From the NCBI GenBank assembly GCA_014529385.2, contig CM043955.1:146842140-146906139 (forward strand): a stretch of 64,000 nucleotides of DNA, given 5' to 3'. Position numbers and translations under genes: made by a program. This stretch comes from Adiantum capillus-veneris (lineage: Eukaryota; Streptophyta; Polypodiopsida; Polypodiales; Pteridaceae). Below, in pieces: positions 11,300 to 22,162 of the stretch; position 1 is the stretch's first letter, and the number at the start of each line of letters is the position of its first letter. The notes under the pieces were generated by a model. That model saw nothing but the letters and a program-made list of their open reading frames with translations, did not search any database and had not been told where the DNA came from.

Positions 11300-12044
11300 T
11301 TAGAAATTAGATGCAAATGCCGCTCGACATGAATGGCTACAACCCTCTCTCCCATATCCTCTTCTCAAGTATGAAGCTGCTACACTAAACAAGAGGATTA
11401 GAGAGGAGCCGATGGTGCCACTATACGAAGAAGATATCACCAAACCAGAAGGTGTTAAGCTTATTGTGGACTCTCAGCCAAAATGGAGGAAGGCATGGCT
11501 AACTAAATACCCACATTATTTAGTACATTTGGTAGAGGCGCCTAAAATAATCAGAGACAACCTTAGATTTTTCCCTCTACCAAGGATGCGGACCTAAAAA
11601 GAACAATAACTGCTGAAGAAAAGCCACCCCACGTGGCTCAACTACCCAAAGCTGCTAGGCTTGAAGGCAGGTGAGAGAATGAGTGAGCAATACATGGTGA
11701 AAACCCTAACGGGCGCCATTAAATTGTTCACTGGCTCGCTTGACCTCTCTTGCATTATGCTCAGGAAGATATGTAAAACCCTTCTGGCAGTTTTTGAGAT
11801 CTTTAAACCTGGGCAGGCAACAGACATCATATTTTTCTTCCAAGATACATATAGACGTGCGTATGAACTGTCTGCTCAACCTTCCCATGAGGTGATACAT
11901 GCCCTCTACCAACGAATAATGTTTTTTCCCTCATACCATCTCCAGGCCTTTGAAGAAGCCTTCTACACCGGTTTCTTCACCATCCTACAGATATATTCGG
12001 CCCTACATTACTGGCCCAACATGCACGGTATGAGTCTGTTCTGA
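11300..12044 (+). pseudogene. C-terminal domain of the env-position ORF
   Basis: Two decayed blocks: YPLLKYEAATLNKRIREEPMVP...KWRKAWLTKYPHYLVHLVEAPK (11355-11590) and LKAGERMSEQYMVKTLTGAIKLF...FFPSYHLQAFEEAFYTGFFTIL (11660-12044). The second looks helical with hydrophobic runs, but no clear transmembrane helix is visible. It ends about 60 bases before the polypurine tract, so it is the last coding part of the element. Not matched to a known domain. Confidence 0.45.
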
Positions 12045-12106
12045 AGATGCGCGAAAGCCTCTACTGAAGAAGCAGTTCTATTGTCATGTTGGGGACCACA
12101 TGATCT

Positions 12107-12118
12107 AGGATGGGGGAG
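12107..12118 (+). promoter_or_regulatory. 3' polypurine tract
   Basis: AGGATGGGGGAG abuts the first TG of the LTR, the normal position for the plus-strand primer. Confidence 0.7.
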
Positions 12119-13053
12119 TGTTAGCGGCTGGACACACTCAACGGAGAATGATTTCCCGACGGGATACTAATTTCCTTTGTGATCGACATTCCTTAATTGA
12201 GAAGAAACTGTCATTTCACCTTTGTAAATAGTGGGGCTTGCAGAAGCTTCCAAATTGTATCCCATTTTTGACATTTAGACTTTGTAAATGGTTAAACTGG
12301 AACATTAGGGTTTGAGATTGTAAGGTATTTATACCACTTTTGACCTTAATGCAAAAAACCCTTTGTCGTTTTCAGAAGTTTGTCTATGTGAGTTGAGCAT
12401 ATTCTGTGTATGAGAGAGAGTGAGAGTTTATCTTGACGTGACGCGCACACTGGTGGTCAAAATCGAGTGCAGAGAAGTGCAGCGTGTTGCCCCCGAAGAG
12501 AGCTACGCGCCAACATCTACATTGCGCGTGTATGGCCCGACCTCGCGAGCTTGACCTGCCAGCTATTTCTGGTGATTCGGTGAGCATATGATGTATGTTT
12601 TTGCATTTCAGCATATCCCCGCGTTCGCAATGAGTAGAGCTACGCATTAGGCATGTTAGTTTCAGAAAACATCGACCTGCGAATTTCGACCAGGCATCCT
12701 ATGCGATTCTGCATCGGGTGTTTAGGGTTGGGGTTTTGGGTCACGGACCTTAGGGAGAGCGACCTATTGGTGTTAATAGGATTTCCCTCAAGTTCCGTAG
12801 CATTTCGAGAACTTTTGATGGGTATTTGGCTCTTGAAAGCGTTGTAGGAAATATCCTCTTGTGCACTCTTGAAGGCTGTAACTTAGACATTGGGTAGAGA
12901 CCTCTATAGGAAGTAGTCAATAGTCGGTCGAGTGTAGGTTGACACCCTATTCTTGCTTCCACGCGCCTGCGGGTCGAGCTTCGTCCTTAGCTGACAAATC
13001 TTGTTAGGTGAGTTCTCGCTGTGCTGACGTCTGTCGCGGCGTATCCGCCAACA
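12119..13053 (+). repeat. 3' LTR of the long gypsy element
   Basis: Starts TGTTAGCGGCTGG right after the polypurine tract and ends CCGCCAACA, about 935 bases, with the canonical TG...CA ends. A TATA-like box (TATTTATA) lies near 12328. The end region shares ordered blocks (GTCGAG, CTTCGTCC, TGACAAAT, GTTCTCGCT) with the LTR at 34215-35219, so the two families are related. The matching 5' LTR is outside the window. The right-hand TSD would be GACAG (13054-13058). Confidence 0.7.
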
Positions 13054-13059
13054 GACAGT

Positions 13060-13935
13060 CTCCCAAGGGGTCCAATGAGCATTCAACAGCCCAATGGCTT
13101 GCCGGCCTGATTCCTATTGGCCAGAAGACAAAGGGGTCCAATGAGAGTTTAGTTGTATTATTTAATCAACTAAAGATCTCACAAAAGGGGAAAGGGGGAC
13201 ACATGTCACAAGGCTACCACTTATGCTTCTCAATTATGATTGGCTAAGCTTTGTAAGGTCCAATGGGGTGCCAGCAAGAGTAATTTGCAAGATGGGTCGA
13301 CCGAGAGAGAGAGAGGGGGATGATTTTGGCAAGGCATTATCACACACACACTCACACAATCTCGTGTGTGAAGCAAGAAGACTCTCTCTCTCCTTCTCAA
13401 GCTTTAATGGAAAGCTCATCATCTACTCCAAGCTTGTGAGAAGGGAGGCCTACACCAAAAACTCTTGGCTTTGTGATGCAAATCCAACCAAGAGCCAAGC
13501 TTCAATGCATACTCATCTCCTCTACCATGCTAATTACTAAGCTATGTTAAGATTTTATGAGTGATTATGTGAGGAGATATACTTCTTTCTCGTAAGACTA
13601 CTCCTTCTTCCTCTCAATCTACTCTCATATCCCGCTAGCTCTCACCATCTTTGAGGGTGTGTGAGGTCTTGGGTTTGAGACCGTGAGGGAATTGATGTTG
13701 TGTTTTATAAGTGTTTGCTTAGTGCTTGGCATTTCCATATTCATTGCACTAGCTAGTTATTGAAGGTCGAACACAAAGAATTGTATTGTAAAATGTCTCC
13801 CTTGATGGGGAAAACCTATAATACAAAGCCTTTTGGAGGGGGGACTGGCTCCATGTAAATCCGGTCCTCAGCTGTTGTCAATAGCTTAATTTCTCTCACT
13901 TTTGAAGTATTGTTCATGCCTAACTAACTAGGTGT
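13060..13935 (+). repeat. Dispersed repeat, copy 1 (inverted relative to 53200-53970)
   Basis: Matches the reverse complement of 53200-53970 in several ordered blocks: the AAGGGGTCCAATGA...AGTTTAGTT block, the CTCTTGGTTGGATTTGCAT block and the ...TATAATACAAAGCC...GTATTGTTCATGCC block. Each shows roughly 70-85% identity by eye. It looks like an LTR or other non-coding mobile unit. Copy 1 starts immediately at the end of the gypsy 3' LTR, so the gypsy element probably inserted into it. Confidence 0.6.
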
Positions 13936-16850
13936 TATGCTTTTTGTTGCTCTCTCCATCCAAGAACTCTTGCTATGCTCATTAGGAATTTATTCTAATG
14001 AAATACTCACTATGTCTATGCTATTTTCCGCCACACACAAGTTACTAGAGCATTAAATGTTACCTCAACTAAGGAGTTGAGAGGGGGTGCGAATTGATGT
14101 TTAAATGGGTGGTTTTGAGAGCTCACTAGGCGGTCGGCCAATTGAAGGCCTAAATTAAGCCATACCTTCTAGGTTAAAAAAGGTGAAAAACAATTTATGA
14201 AGTCGACTGTGAGCAGGCAACAAAGGCCGATGACGTGAGAGAAAAGGAGGTCGATGGAGACTGTTGCAGGCGCTCTCGGGCTGCGAGGTAGCAAAGGAAA
14301 GCTGTCGGACAATCACCTTTGATACCACTCTTGCAGGATTTGGCAAAGGTTGACATAAGGGTTTTATGCATGCAAGGGAGAATTCCCACGGTGTTGGTCG
14401 GCACAACTCGAAGGGCTTCAATACTTGCAAAGCTTGGAAATTGGAGTTTTCAATCCGCTTATTTCGCCTCTCCTCAATTCTCCACCTATTTTTCTTGGTT
14501 GACTGAGGAATTTATTTATTACCGATGCCTTCTTCTCAACTCCCACAAGTCATCGACTCACCGTTAGTAAGAAAGACAACACAATAATTAACCATTACTC
14601 TTCAGCTATCCGAATTGTAGTTAATCACATACAACAAGAGGGTGACCAATGTCATAACAAAATTGTATGTCCAAGTAAAGATGTGGAAGCTTCAAGTCTT
14701 TCATCTTAAAAGTAGCATTCAATTCAATCTTGAATTCAACAATCTATGCTAAATTGGAATTTTTGGCCTACCCCCATAGAGATGCCTTCCCTTTTTGCTA
14801 ATAAAAAGGAGAGATTTTTTTAATAAAAAAATCAAAGTTTTCTGATTGGCACTTGTTGTTGGAACATTGTCGTGACAATGATATCGGTTGGGCTAGCAAC
14901 CTAGCATGTCATCCTCACTATGGAACGAGCACTTAAATTCATGATTCTCCTAGCTGGCGACCACCCTCCGCAACCCGAGGTCCTGAGGTGAAGGCTATAG
15001 CCCGTGACTCACTACCACTCGCTGACGCTCATAAATCTGAGTTTAGTGTGTGCGCCGTGAAGCCCGATGTGAGGATGGAGAGGGGACACAACACAAGGCT
15101 TCGATATCAACCTGTTGATGACTTTGTGCGGTCTACCTCATAGTGCAGCAGTTTTCACAGTGCTTCAGGGCCTGCAAACAAAGTTGGAGACAGAAGAGGT
15201 AATAGTGTTTGAGCTTGCTTGCGAGCACACCACTGTCCAAATTCCTTGAGCTGCATGACAATGCATCAAATGAGGGCCTCCAGTGGCTACCCTCCATCGT
15301 TGTGAGTTGAGCTGTGAATGGGGGTGCTATGTCCCTGTCCTTGACCTGCAAGCTCAAGGATGCTCACCATTGAGGTGTGTACTTACTACTAGCCTAGATC
15401 TACGAAGAGAGTAGGCCTCAACGGGGGGAGAGATACTTAAACTACCCCTCCTTCACCTCTAATCCTCCCACGCCCTCTTTAATCCGTGCTCTCAAACCTC
15501 TCAGCATCTTCTCTCAACTCTGCCTACATTTGCTATGCCCATGAGGGAAATATCTCCACGATTTGAACCTATTCACGAAAGTATTACTACGACACTCAAA
15601 CCTACTCAAGACACTCTTCTTAATGCACTTACGTATGCGTGTTGCTCATTTACATGTGTTGCAACATACATAATAGTGCATCAACTGTACATGCAAGTGA
15701 GCCTGCAAGCTCAATGCGGGGCTATTGATAGAATTTGAAGTGAATTGGGCTTTCCTAAAGATCATTGAGCTGAGCTCCGCTCACCCAGTGGTCGAGTGCA
15801 TCTCTCTCCTCTCTCCAAGCGATAATAAAAATCCTCCTACATCCACGTCCTCTTGAATTTTTAGGTTTTCAGTCGATTATAGTTTTATGTCTTCGCTTTT
15901 CGTTCAAAAATGTGGCATTGTAGGGGGTTCAAGAACTTGTGAGAGACTGGTTGATGTTTGACGCCTAGGTTGAAGCCACTATTAATGACATGATATGCAT
16001 AGAGTACAGGTATTGTTTCAGGTGGGTTTGCGTCTAATGTCATAGGAATACTTCCAAGAGACATCAAAGATATTCAAGCTGCAAGGTGAGACATGTAGTG
16101 ATTTTGATTAAATGAAATTTGCGAATCATATATGGGGTTTCGATAATTGGAGCTTGCAGGCAGAATGCCATGGCATTCCTGACTCATTTTCATTGCCAAG
16201 ATCCTCCAAAGTCTTTGCTTTGATAGGTTCTCCTCCTACTAATAGCAAAGCTCATGATAAAGCACACTCTATTTCTCGCTGCCTAGATTGTCTTTACGCA
16301 GTTCCTGGAGCCGAAGGTTGCAACATCGATTTTGGGTAGAATAAGACAACATGCCAGAGATGGACTAAGGTCGGTAAAGAGGCATGTGTAGACTGATCGT
16401 GGAGTAGCCGCACACGAGAAAAGAAGATAGCATACAAGCTCAAGAAGCAGTAACAAGCAATAGTTAGAGGTAGACAGGGTGAGACGGGCTCAATGGTGCA
16501 ACATTGGGTTATGTAAGGGAGAAAATACGACATAAGGTGGCGGTAGCTATGGCATGCAAGAGAGTAGGAGGCCCCCACACATGGCCATGATCTTTCTTGC
16601 CAATAAAAGGATGGCTCACACACTATTTGATGGCCATAAAATAGTATAATACCCTCGACCTAGCTTTCACACATGCAATTATCGACAATGTGTGTATGTT
16701 TATTAAGTATAACGATCATTGTTTAAATTTAAGCCCTCTAGGTTCGTCTTGTGATTTTATCACTTTTTTTCTCTTGTTGTAATGTTTTTTGTAATGAGCA
16801 AACCATTTGCATACAAAGCGATGATGAGAAATACATCACATTAAAGACCG
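13936..16850. other. No gene recognised
   Basis: About 2.9 kb of mixed-composition DNA. Only short, unconvincing open frames occur. On the - strand near 14320-14332, GTGGTATCAAAGG resembles an initiator-Met primer binding site, hinting at a decayed retroelement leader, but no LTR ends or domains support it. Nothing else was seen. Confidence 0.5.
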
Positions 16851-17099
16851 CGTAGAACTTAAAGTCCAAGCCAATGGGCTATCATCAAGTCCAAGCCAAT
16901 GGGCTATGATCAGGTTGCAAATGAGGGGTCCATCCTTAGGGTTAAGTGGCACGGGCATGGGAGGCTGGGATCTACGGCGGGGGCATTATGGGTTGTAGAT
17001 CCCAAATGTGGGTACCCTAGATTACAAAATTACTTTTGTAATCTAGGGTAGAAAGTATTATAGGGTATCCGCAAATCGAAAGTATTACAAGGTATCCCA

Positions 17100-17166
17100 T
17101 TCTGGGGCATTAGATTTGAACCTGAGACCTCACGCACGAGAGATGCCTATCGTAACCACTACGCAG
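17100..17166 (-). repeat. tRNA-like SINE head
   Basis: On the - strand, GCGTAGTGGTTACGATAGG resembles a Pol III A box and, about 30 bases on, GGTTCAAATC a B box. This is the arrangement of tRNA-derived SINEs. The region just left (16860-17060) carries duplicated phrases (AAGTCCAAGCCAATGGGCTAT twice). The SINE boundaries are unclear. Confidence 0.45.
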
Positions 17167-17337
17167 TGCATGCGTTGTGAAATGTAGGGGCTCTAATTTA
17201 TTTAAAACATGTGCTCGTGCCACTTAGTCATGAGGGGACCCGTGGGACTTTTAGAATCCAAGCCAGTGGGCCAAAGCTTATGATCAGGCTGCAAATGAAG
17301 GACCATGTTGGCCGCCTCTGGACTGCGTACTGTCAAG

Positions 17338-17430
17338 GTAAGAAACGCCGTTTCTCTTTGGGTCCCGCCCCTCACACACAAGTACGCACGTGAGCAGTTC
17401 TTTTCATCGTCTCCCGTTTTGTGTCCACAG
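17338..17430 (+). other. Candidate intron upstream of the PPR coding
   Basis: A strong donor (CAAG|GTAAGA) and acceptor (TTTGTGTCCACAG|AG) enclose 93 bases. Splicing keeps the downstream PPR frame open back to a TAG at 17252-17254, without a Met. So the true start is either further upstream by another splice or the in-frame ATG at 17513. Confidence 0.4.
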
Positions 17431-20270
17431 AGCGGCGGCAAATCCACTGAAATTAAAAGGCAAGCATAGACGGGAAGAACATGAAACGTCGAAGGCAACG
17501 AGTTTTTGGTTTATGACTGGATTAAAAGCCTGTGCTCAGAAGAAGGATTTGTACCAAGTCAGTAGGATACACACTAAGCTTCGCAATAGTGGGTTACTTC
17601 AGAAAGATACATATTTAGGAAACACATTGGTAAGTGTCTATGCCAAATGTGGTGCCCTCAGGAAAGCACGAGAAGTTCTTGATAGGCTTCCTGTCCGCAC
17701 TGCCATTACTTGGAGTGCGTTGATTGCAGGCTATGCCCAAAATGGCCGGGGCAAGGAAGCTCTGGGCTGTTTCCAACAGATGCAAAGCGAAGGCCTTTTT
17801 CCAGATGCAATCACCTATGCTTGCACCTTGAAGGCATGTGGCCTTACGCAAGACATTGACATGGGTGAGAGAATTCACAATGACATTGCTAGTCAGTGCC
17901 TGTTGGAGAAAGATGTCGTGCTTGGCGGTGCTTTGGTGGATATGTATGCCAAATGCGGTGCCCTCACAAAAGCACAAGAAGTTCTTGATGGGCTTCCTGT
18001 CCGGAATGTCGTGTCTTGGAGCGTGTTGATTGCAGGCTATGCCCAACATGGCTTTGGCAAGGAAGCTCTGGGCTGCTTCGACCAGATGCGAAGTGAAGGC
18101 CTTTTTCCAGATGCAGTCACCTATGCTTGCACCTTGGAGGCATGTGGCCTTACGCAAGACATTAACATGGGTGAGAGAATCCATGATGAGATTGCTAGTC
18201 AGGGGCTGCTGGAGAAACAAGCTGTGCTTGGCAATGCTTTGGTCGATATGTATGCCAAATGTGGTGTGCTCAGGAAAGCACAAGAAGTTATTGATGAGCT
18301 TCCTGTCCGGGATGTTGTCACTTGGAGCGCGTTGATTGCGGGATATGCCCGACATTGCAGTGGCAAGGAAGCTCTGAGCTGTTTTCAGCAGATGCGAAGG
18401 GAAGGCCTTTCTCCAAACGCAATCACCTATGCTTGCGCCTTGAAGGCATGTGGTCTTACGCAAGATGTTGACATGGGTGAGAGAATTCACAATGAGATTG
18501 CTAGTCAGGGGCTGTTGGAGAAAGATGTTGTGCTTGGCAATGCTTTGGTTGATATGAATGCCAAATGTGGTGCCCTCATGAAAGCGCAAGAAGTTCTTGA
18601 TGAGCTTCCTGTCCGGAATGTTGTATCTTGGAGCGCGTTGATTGCGGGATATGCCCAACATGGCAATGGCAAGGAAGCTCTGGGCTGTTTTCAACAGATG
18701 CGAAGCGAAGGCCTTTTTCCAGATGCAGTCACCTATGCTTGCAGCTTGAAGGCCTGTGGCCTAATGCAAAACCTTGACATGGGTGAGAGAATTCATGATG
18801 AGATTTCTAGTCACGGGTTGCTGGAGAAACTTGCCGTGCTTGTCAGTGCTTTGGTTGATATGTACGCCAAGTGTGGTGCGCTTAGGAAATCACGAGAAAT
18901 TCTTGATAGGCATCCTGCCCGGAGTGTCGTCTCTTGGAACACATTGGTTGCAGGATATACGCAACATGGCTTTGGCAAGGAAGCCCTCGGTTGTTTTGAA
19001 CAGATGCAAAGGAAAAGCTTTTCTCCAGATGCAATCACCTATGCGTGCACCTTGAAGGCATGTGGCCTTATGCAAGACGTTGACATGGGTGAGAGAATTC
19101 ACTGCGAGATTGCTAGTCAGGGGCTGTTGGAGAAAGATGACGTGCTTGGCGGTGCTTTGGTTGATATGTATGGCAAATGTGGTGCCCTCACGAAAGCACG
19201 AGGAGTTCTTGATGGGCTCCCTGTTCGGAATGTTGTCTCTTGGAGCTCGTTGATTGCAGGATATGCCCAACATGGCAATGTCAAGGAAGCTCTCTGCTGT
19301 TTTTTGCGAGATGCGAAGTGAGGGATTCTCACCAGATGATATCTCTTGGAGTGCTCTTATAGGAGGATATGCCCAGCAAGGGCTGGCCGAGGAAGCTCTA
19401 AACTGTTTTCGTTATATGCAACATGAGGGCACCTCCCCAACTGCAATCACTTTTCTTAGTATGCTCAATGCATGCAGTCACTCAGGTCTACTGGAAGAGG
19501 GCCAAATGCTGTTTGATAGCATGAGGGAAAAATATGGCATTATACCAGACAAAGAGCACTACACTTGCATGGTTGACCTTTTCGGGCGGGCAAGGCATTT
19601 TGACAAAGTAATAAGAGTAATCAAGATGATGCCATTGTCTGATTATCCTCCAGTTTGGTCCGCTCTTCTAGGTGCTTGTCAAAAATCGGGAAATGTGGAG
19701 CTTGGAAGATGGGCCTTTGAGTGTGCAATAGAGGTAGATAAATGTAGTGCAGCAGCATATGTCCTCATGAGTAACATTTATGCAGCTGCTGGCATGCACG
19801 AGGCGGCACAAAACATTGAACACATGAGAATCAGGACCGGTGCTCGGAAGCAGCCAGGACATAGCTGCTGGACCGACGGAAGGGGAAAGGTTCATAAATT
19901 TGTGGTTGGGGATACCGAACATCCACAAAGCAGACAAAACTATTTGAAGCTACAAGATCTTGAACTTAGATTGTCCCTACAAGGGTATTGCCCAAATTTG
20001 CATTGGGTCTCACAAAATATTCCCAAAGAAGTTTTTGGTTTGTCAGCATTCTGAGAAACTCGCCATTCCTTGTGCAATCATTTTTACACCACAGAGGACG
20101 GGCATACGTGCATCACCAGGTATGGGGGGATGGCCATGCTCTGCTACATCATTGATATCAAAATAGAGAAATGTAAACTAGTGGTCAAAAGGATGCAAAC
20201 TGCCTGCATGTTTTTGAAGGTGGAAAATGCTCTTGTGGTGATTATGTAACTTCAAGTTTCGTGGGTGCTT
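17431..20270 (+). pseudogene. PPR protein, PLS-DYW class, frameshifted
   Basis: Members of this family bind organellar RNA and direct C-to-U (in ferns also U-to-C) editing. From about 17510 the frame stays open to 19321. It encodes an N-terminal unit (GLKACAQKKDLYQVSRIHTKL) and then repeated P-L-S triplets with hallmarks such as [27 protein letters not shown] and EALGCFQQM. A one-base excess in a T run (19303-19308) shifts the frame. Coding resumes in the next frame with SWSALIGGYAQQG, ITFLSMLNACSHSGLLEEG and the E/E+ domain (VWSALLGACQKSGN; KQPGHSCWTDGRGKVHKF) to about 19980. The DYW domain follows in pieces: HSEKLAIP is kept, the CxxCH site reads WGDGH, and the end reads CSCGDYVT rather than GDYW. 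The first in-frame Met is at 17513; an upstream intron is possible. Confidence 0.85.
17560..19320 (+). repeat. 306-bp tandem units encoding PLS triplets
   Basis: The phrase GGCAAGGAAGC (or its GTCAAGG variant) recurs at 17750, 18056, 18362, 18668, 18974 and 19280, exactly 306 bases apart. This is 102 codons, one P-L-S triplet. Units are close to 90% identical at DNA level by eye, implying recent duplication or gene conversion. Confidence 0.9.
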
Positions 20271-20507
20271 GTTGTGACAAATGGTCCCCCACTTTGCAGA
20301 TTTCATGTATTCCATTGAACACGTGCATAAATAGACTTTGTTGACCTTGAAAGGAACTTGTTATGGTTAAATTAGTTTTAACATTGCTATGCTACTTATT
20401 TTTCCATGTCATTGTCGTTGTTTGAATTCCACATTGTTCTAATGAATTCTTTTAAGGTAGTTTCTTGGGTCTAGGTCTCATAATGCTTTATCTTGCCGAG
20501 TAGGAGT
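20271..20507. other. 3' flank of the PPR gene
   Basis: Non-coding, T-rich. No feature recognised. Confidence 0.4.
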
Positions 20508-20936
20508 GGACAGGGCATCCAATTTCCCCTCCTCGTCTCTAAGTGACACCCTCATTTTTTTAGAGGGGATCTACGGTTGAAAATCGGTGTCACTTTTCCG
20601 TGAAGATCACAACCATTATCCCGAATGTGAACTAGATGTAAACTTGCATGTACACTAGATGTAAACAAGTAACCTCGGTGTGAACTAAGATCGCGGCGGG
20701 GTAGGACTACACAATATAATGCTATCATTCTCCATGCCTATCAAAGCGCGCGCAACCGCGTAGTGGTAAAGCCGTGGCCTTGGCAGGGAGGGAGGGTGCG
20801 AGGTCGGATCCCACCCCACCCATATTTTTTTCTCCAAATAAATCGAATGACCCACAATGAACAATCATCTGGGACCGTAGATCCCCTCTAAAAAATGAGG
20901 GTGTCAAATAGAGACGTGGATTGCCCCTTGCAAGTT
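20508..20936 (+). mobile_element. MITE-like element with terminal inverted repeats
   Basis: The left arm (about 20512-20575, ending TTTAGAGGGGATCTACGGT) and right arm (about 20872-20934, starting ACCGTAGATCCCCTCTAAA) are inverted copies. They share GACACCCTCATTTTTT and CGTCTCT, roughly 50-60 bases with a small gap. No coding capacity. The target duplication is not clear. Confidence 0.6.
20750..20822 (+). ncRNA. tRNA-like Pol III promoter block inside the MITE
   Basis: CCGCGTAGTGGTAAAGCCG resembles an A box and GAGGTCGGATCCC a B box, about 35 bases apart. The rest does not fold as a complete tRNA by eye, so this is most likely a SINE-type head carried by the inverted-repeat element. Confidence 0.4.
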
Positions 20937-21465
20937 TGGAAACAAATCCTTGAACAGCTATATCAAAACTTTAGTTTAGTATTATATGGGAATTAATGCA
21001 AAAATTCCTAGTGCGGCTGTTAATTCCTAGTGTGGCGGTTAAGGTTCCTAGCACAACGGAAGACCAAAATATGGTTTTCTTTTCTAGGAATTTATGATCA
21101 TTATACCTTGGTAAGCATTCATTCACATAAGGAATTACAAAGTAAGAGAAATTGGCATGATGGTAGAGAGTCGACGAAGCAACTTGAGAGGTATAACCAC
21201 TCTCCATTCATTGTGCTTCAATAAAAAAGACAAGGAATATTTGTGCAATGATAATGTAGAGTAGCCATAAAAGTTAAGGCTAGTGACAAGTTGATTGGTC
21301 AAGTCAAATATGAAGGAATGGATATTGGATCCGAGCTTACACACATATGCCTTAGAATTTATCATGAGAGTGGTGTACAATTGATTACTGGCACTTGATT
21401 CCTACATTTTAAGTTGCCTTAGAAATGAGACCGAAGCTTGGGTGTGGAAGCATGGGGAGTGTAGC
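20937..21465. other. No gene recognised
   Basis: AT-rich sequence. A short duplicated phrase (TTCCTAGTGYGGC) occurs near 21005 and 21027. Nothing else was seen. Confidence 0.4.
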
Positions 21466-21607
21466 ATGTGGATCTACTAAACTACATGCTAGACATGTGG
21501 CAGGGCCTTGCCCTAGGGTCCTAACCATGAGGCCATATGTGGATCTGCTAAACTACATGCTAGACATGTCGCAGGGCCTTGCCCTAGGGTCCTACCCATG
21601 TGGCCAC
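21466..21607. repeat. 71-bp tandem duplication
   Basis: A unit starting ATGTGGATCTRCTAAACTAC is present twice (21466 and 21537), nearly identical. Confidence 0.85.
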
Positions 21608-21644
21608 ATGTATTTCGTGCGGGGCCCTGTTCATGCTCTCCTAC

Positions 21645-21857
21645 TGTTAGAATACTGTAGTGTTACTACGGGCATTCCTGCCTGAGAGGGATAGGTTGTT
21701 AGCTCTCCACCCATCCATTGAGAGAATGACGAGTGCCCTCATTCCCGGAGCTTATATATGAGTGTGGCATGCCATCCACATTGGTTTGGCTGCTTAAAAA
21801 ATACAGTCGGGCGAGAGGGCGGTCGACCCCATCACAACCATTATAAGCTTCGTGACA
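21645..21857 (-). repeat. 3' LTR of the - strand gypsy
   Basis: On the - strand it begins TGTCACGAAGC three bases after the polypurine tract and ends ...TATTCTAACA. A TATA box (CATATATAAG) lies near 21750. The ends are TG...CA. Confidence 0.6.
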
Positions 21858-21860
21858 TTA

Positions 21861-21888
21861 CCCCCCCTTGTAAAGAGTTTTTGTCCTT
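21861..21888 (-). promoter_or_regulatory. Polypurine tract of the - strand gypsy
   Basis: The - strand reads AAAAACTCTTTACAAGGGGGGG, a typical plant gypsy tract, next to the LTR start. Confidence 0.7.
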
Positions 21889-21991
21889 GAAAAAAACATG
21901 GAAAAATCTCTTGGCAATCGCACTACGGCGTTCTCAAGTTGTCACTTCTTCATCTGAGTTTGTTCACTGAACTAGTATCTCTTGGTACACT

Positions 21992-22060
21992 TTATGGCAT
22001 ATTTGTCTATCTTGATACTATATTTGTCAATCTTTATGACATATTTGTCTATCTTGATAC
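21992..22060. repeat. Short direct repeat
   Basis: The phrase CATATTTGTCTATCTTGATAC occurs twice, about 42 bases apart. Confidence 0.6.
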
Positions 22061-22162
22061 CATAGGATCCTTTTCGCTTCATGTTGTATCTTTGGTGGCT
22101 CTAATAGGTCCACCAATTTTTTTGGAGAAACTACGTTCTCCAACCAGTGAAAATTGATTTCT

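Larger units (their letters stand above)
1..13053 (+). mobile_element. Long Ty3/gypsy LTR retrotransposon, 5' end outside window
   Basis: The + strand holds, in order, gag zinc knuckles, retropepsin, RT, RNase H, integrase, a post-integrase protease-like domain, a coiled-coil region, a polypurine tract and a 3' LTR. The protease-RT-RNase H-integrase order is diagnostic of Ty3/gypsy. No LTR-like TG...CA block or primer binding site separates the integrase half (to 7861) from the coiled-coil half (8584 on), so I treat both as one element of more than 13 kb. Nearly every domain carries in-frame stops or frame changes, so the copy is dead. The alternative is that 8584-13053 is a separate non-autonomous element abutting the first. 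Finding the missing 5' LTR upstream of the window would settle this. Confidence 0.72.

Noticed and set aside
14155-14430. Possible small protein genes on the - strand (91 and 69 codons)
   Set aside because: Two overlapping frames with biased composition, no motif, no start context; likely chance.
17615-18694. Long open frame on the - strand opposite the PPR repeats (359 codons)
   Set aside because: It mirrors the 306-bp repeats of the + strand gene and has no independent domain; an antisense shadow.
20750-20822. A genuine nuclear tRNA gene
   Set aside because: Only A- and B-box-like parts match; arms do not pair into a full cloverleaf and it sits within a repeated mobile unit.
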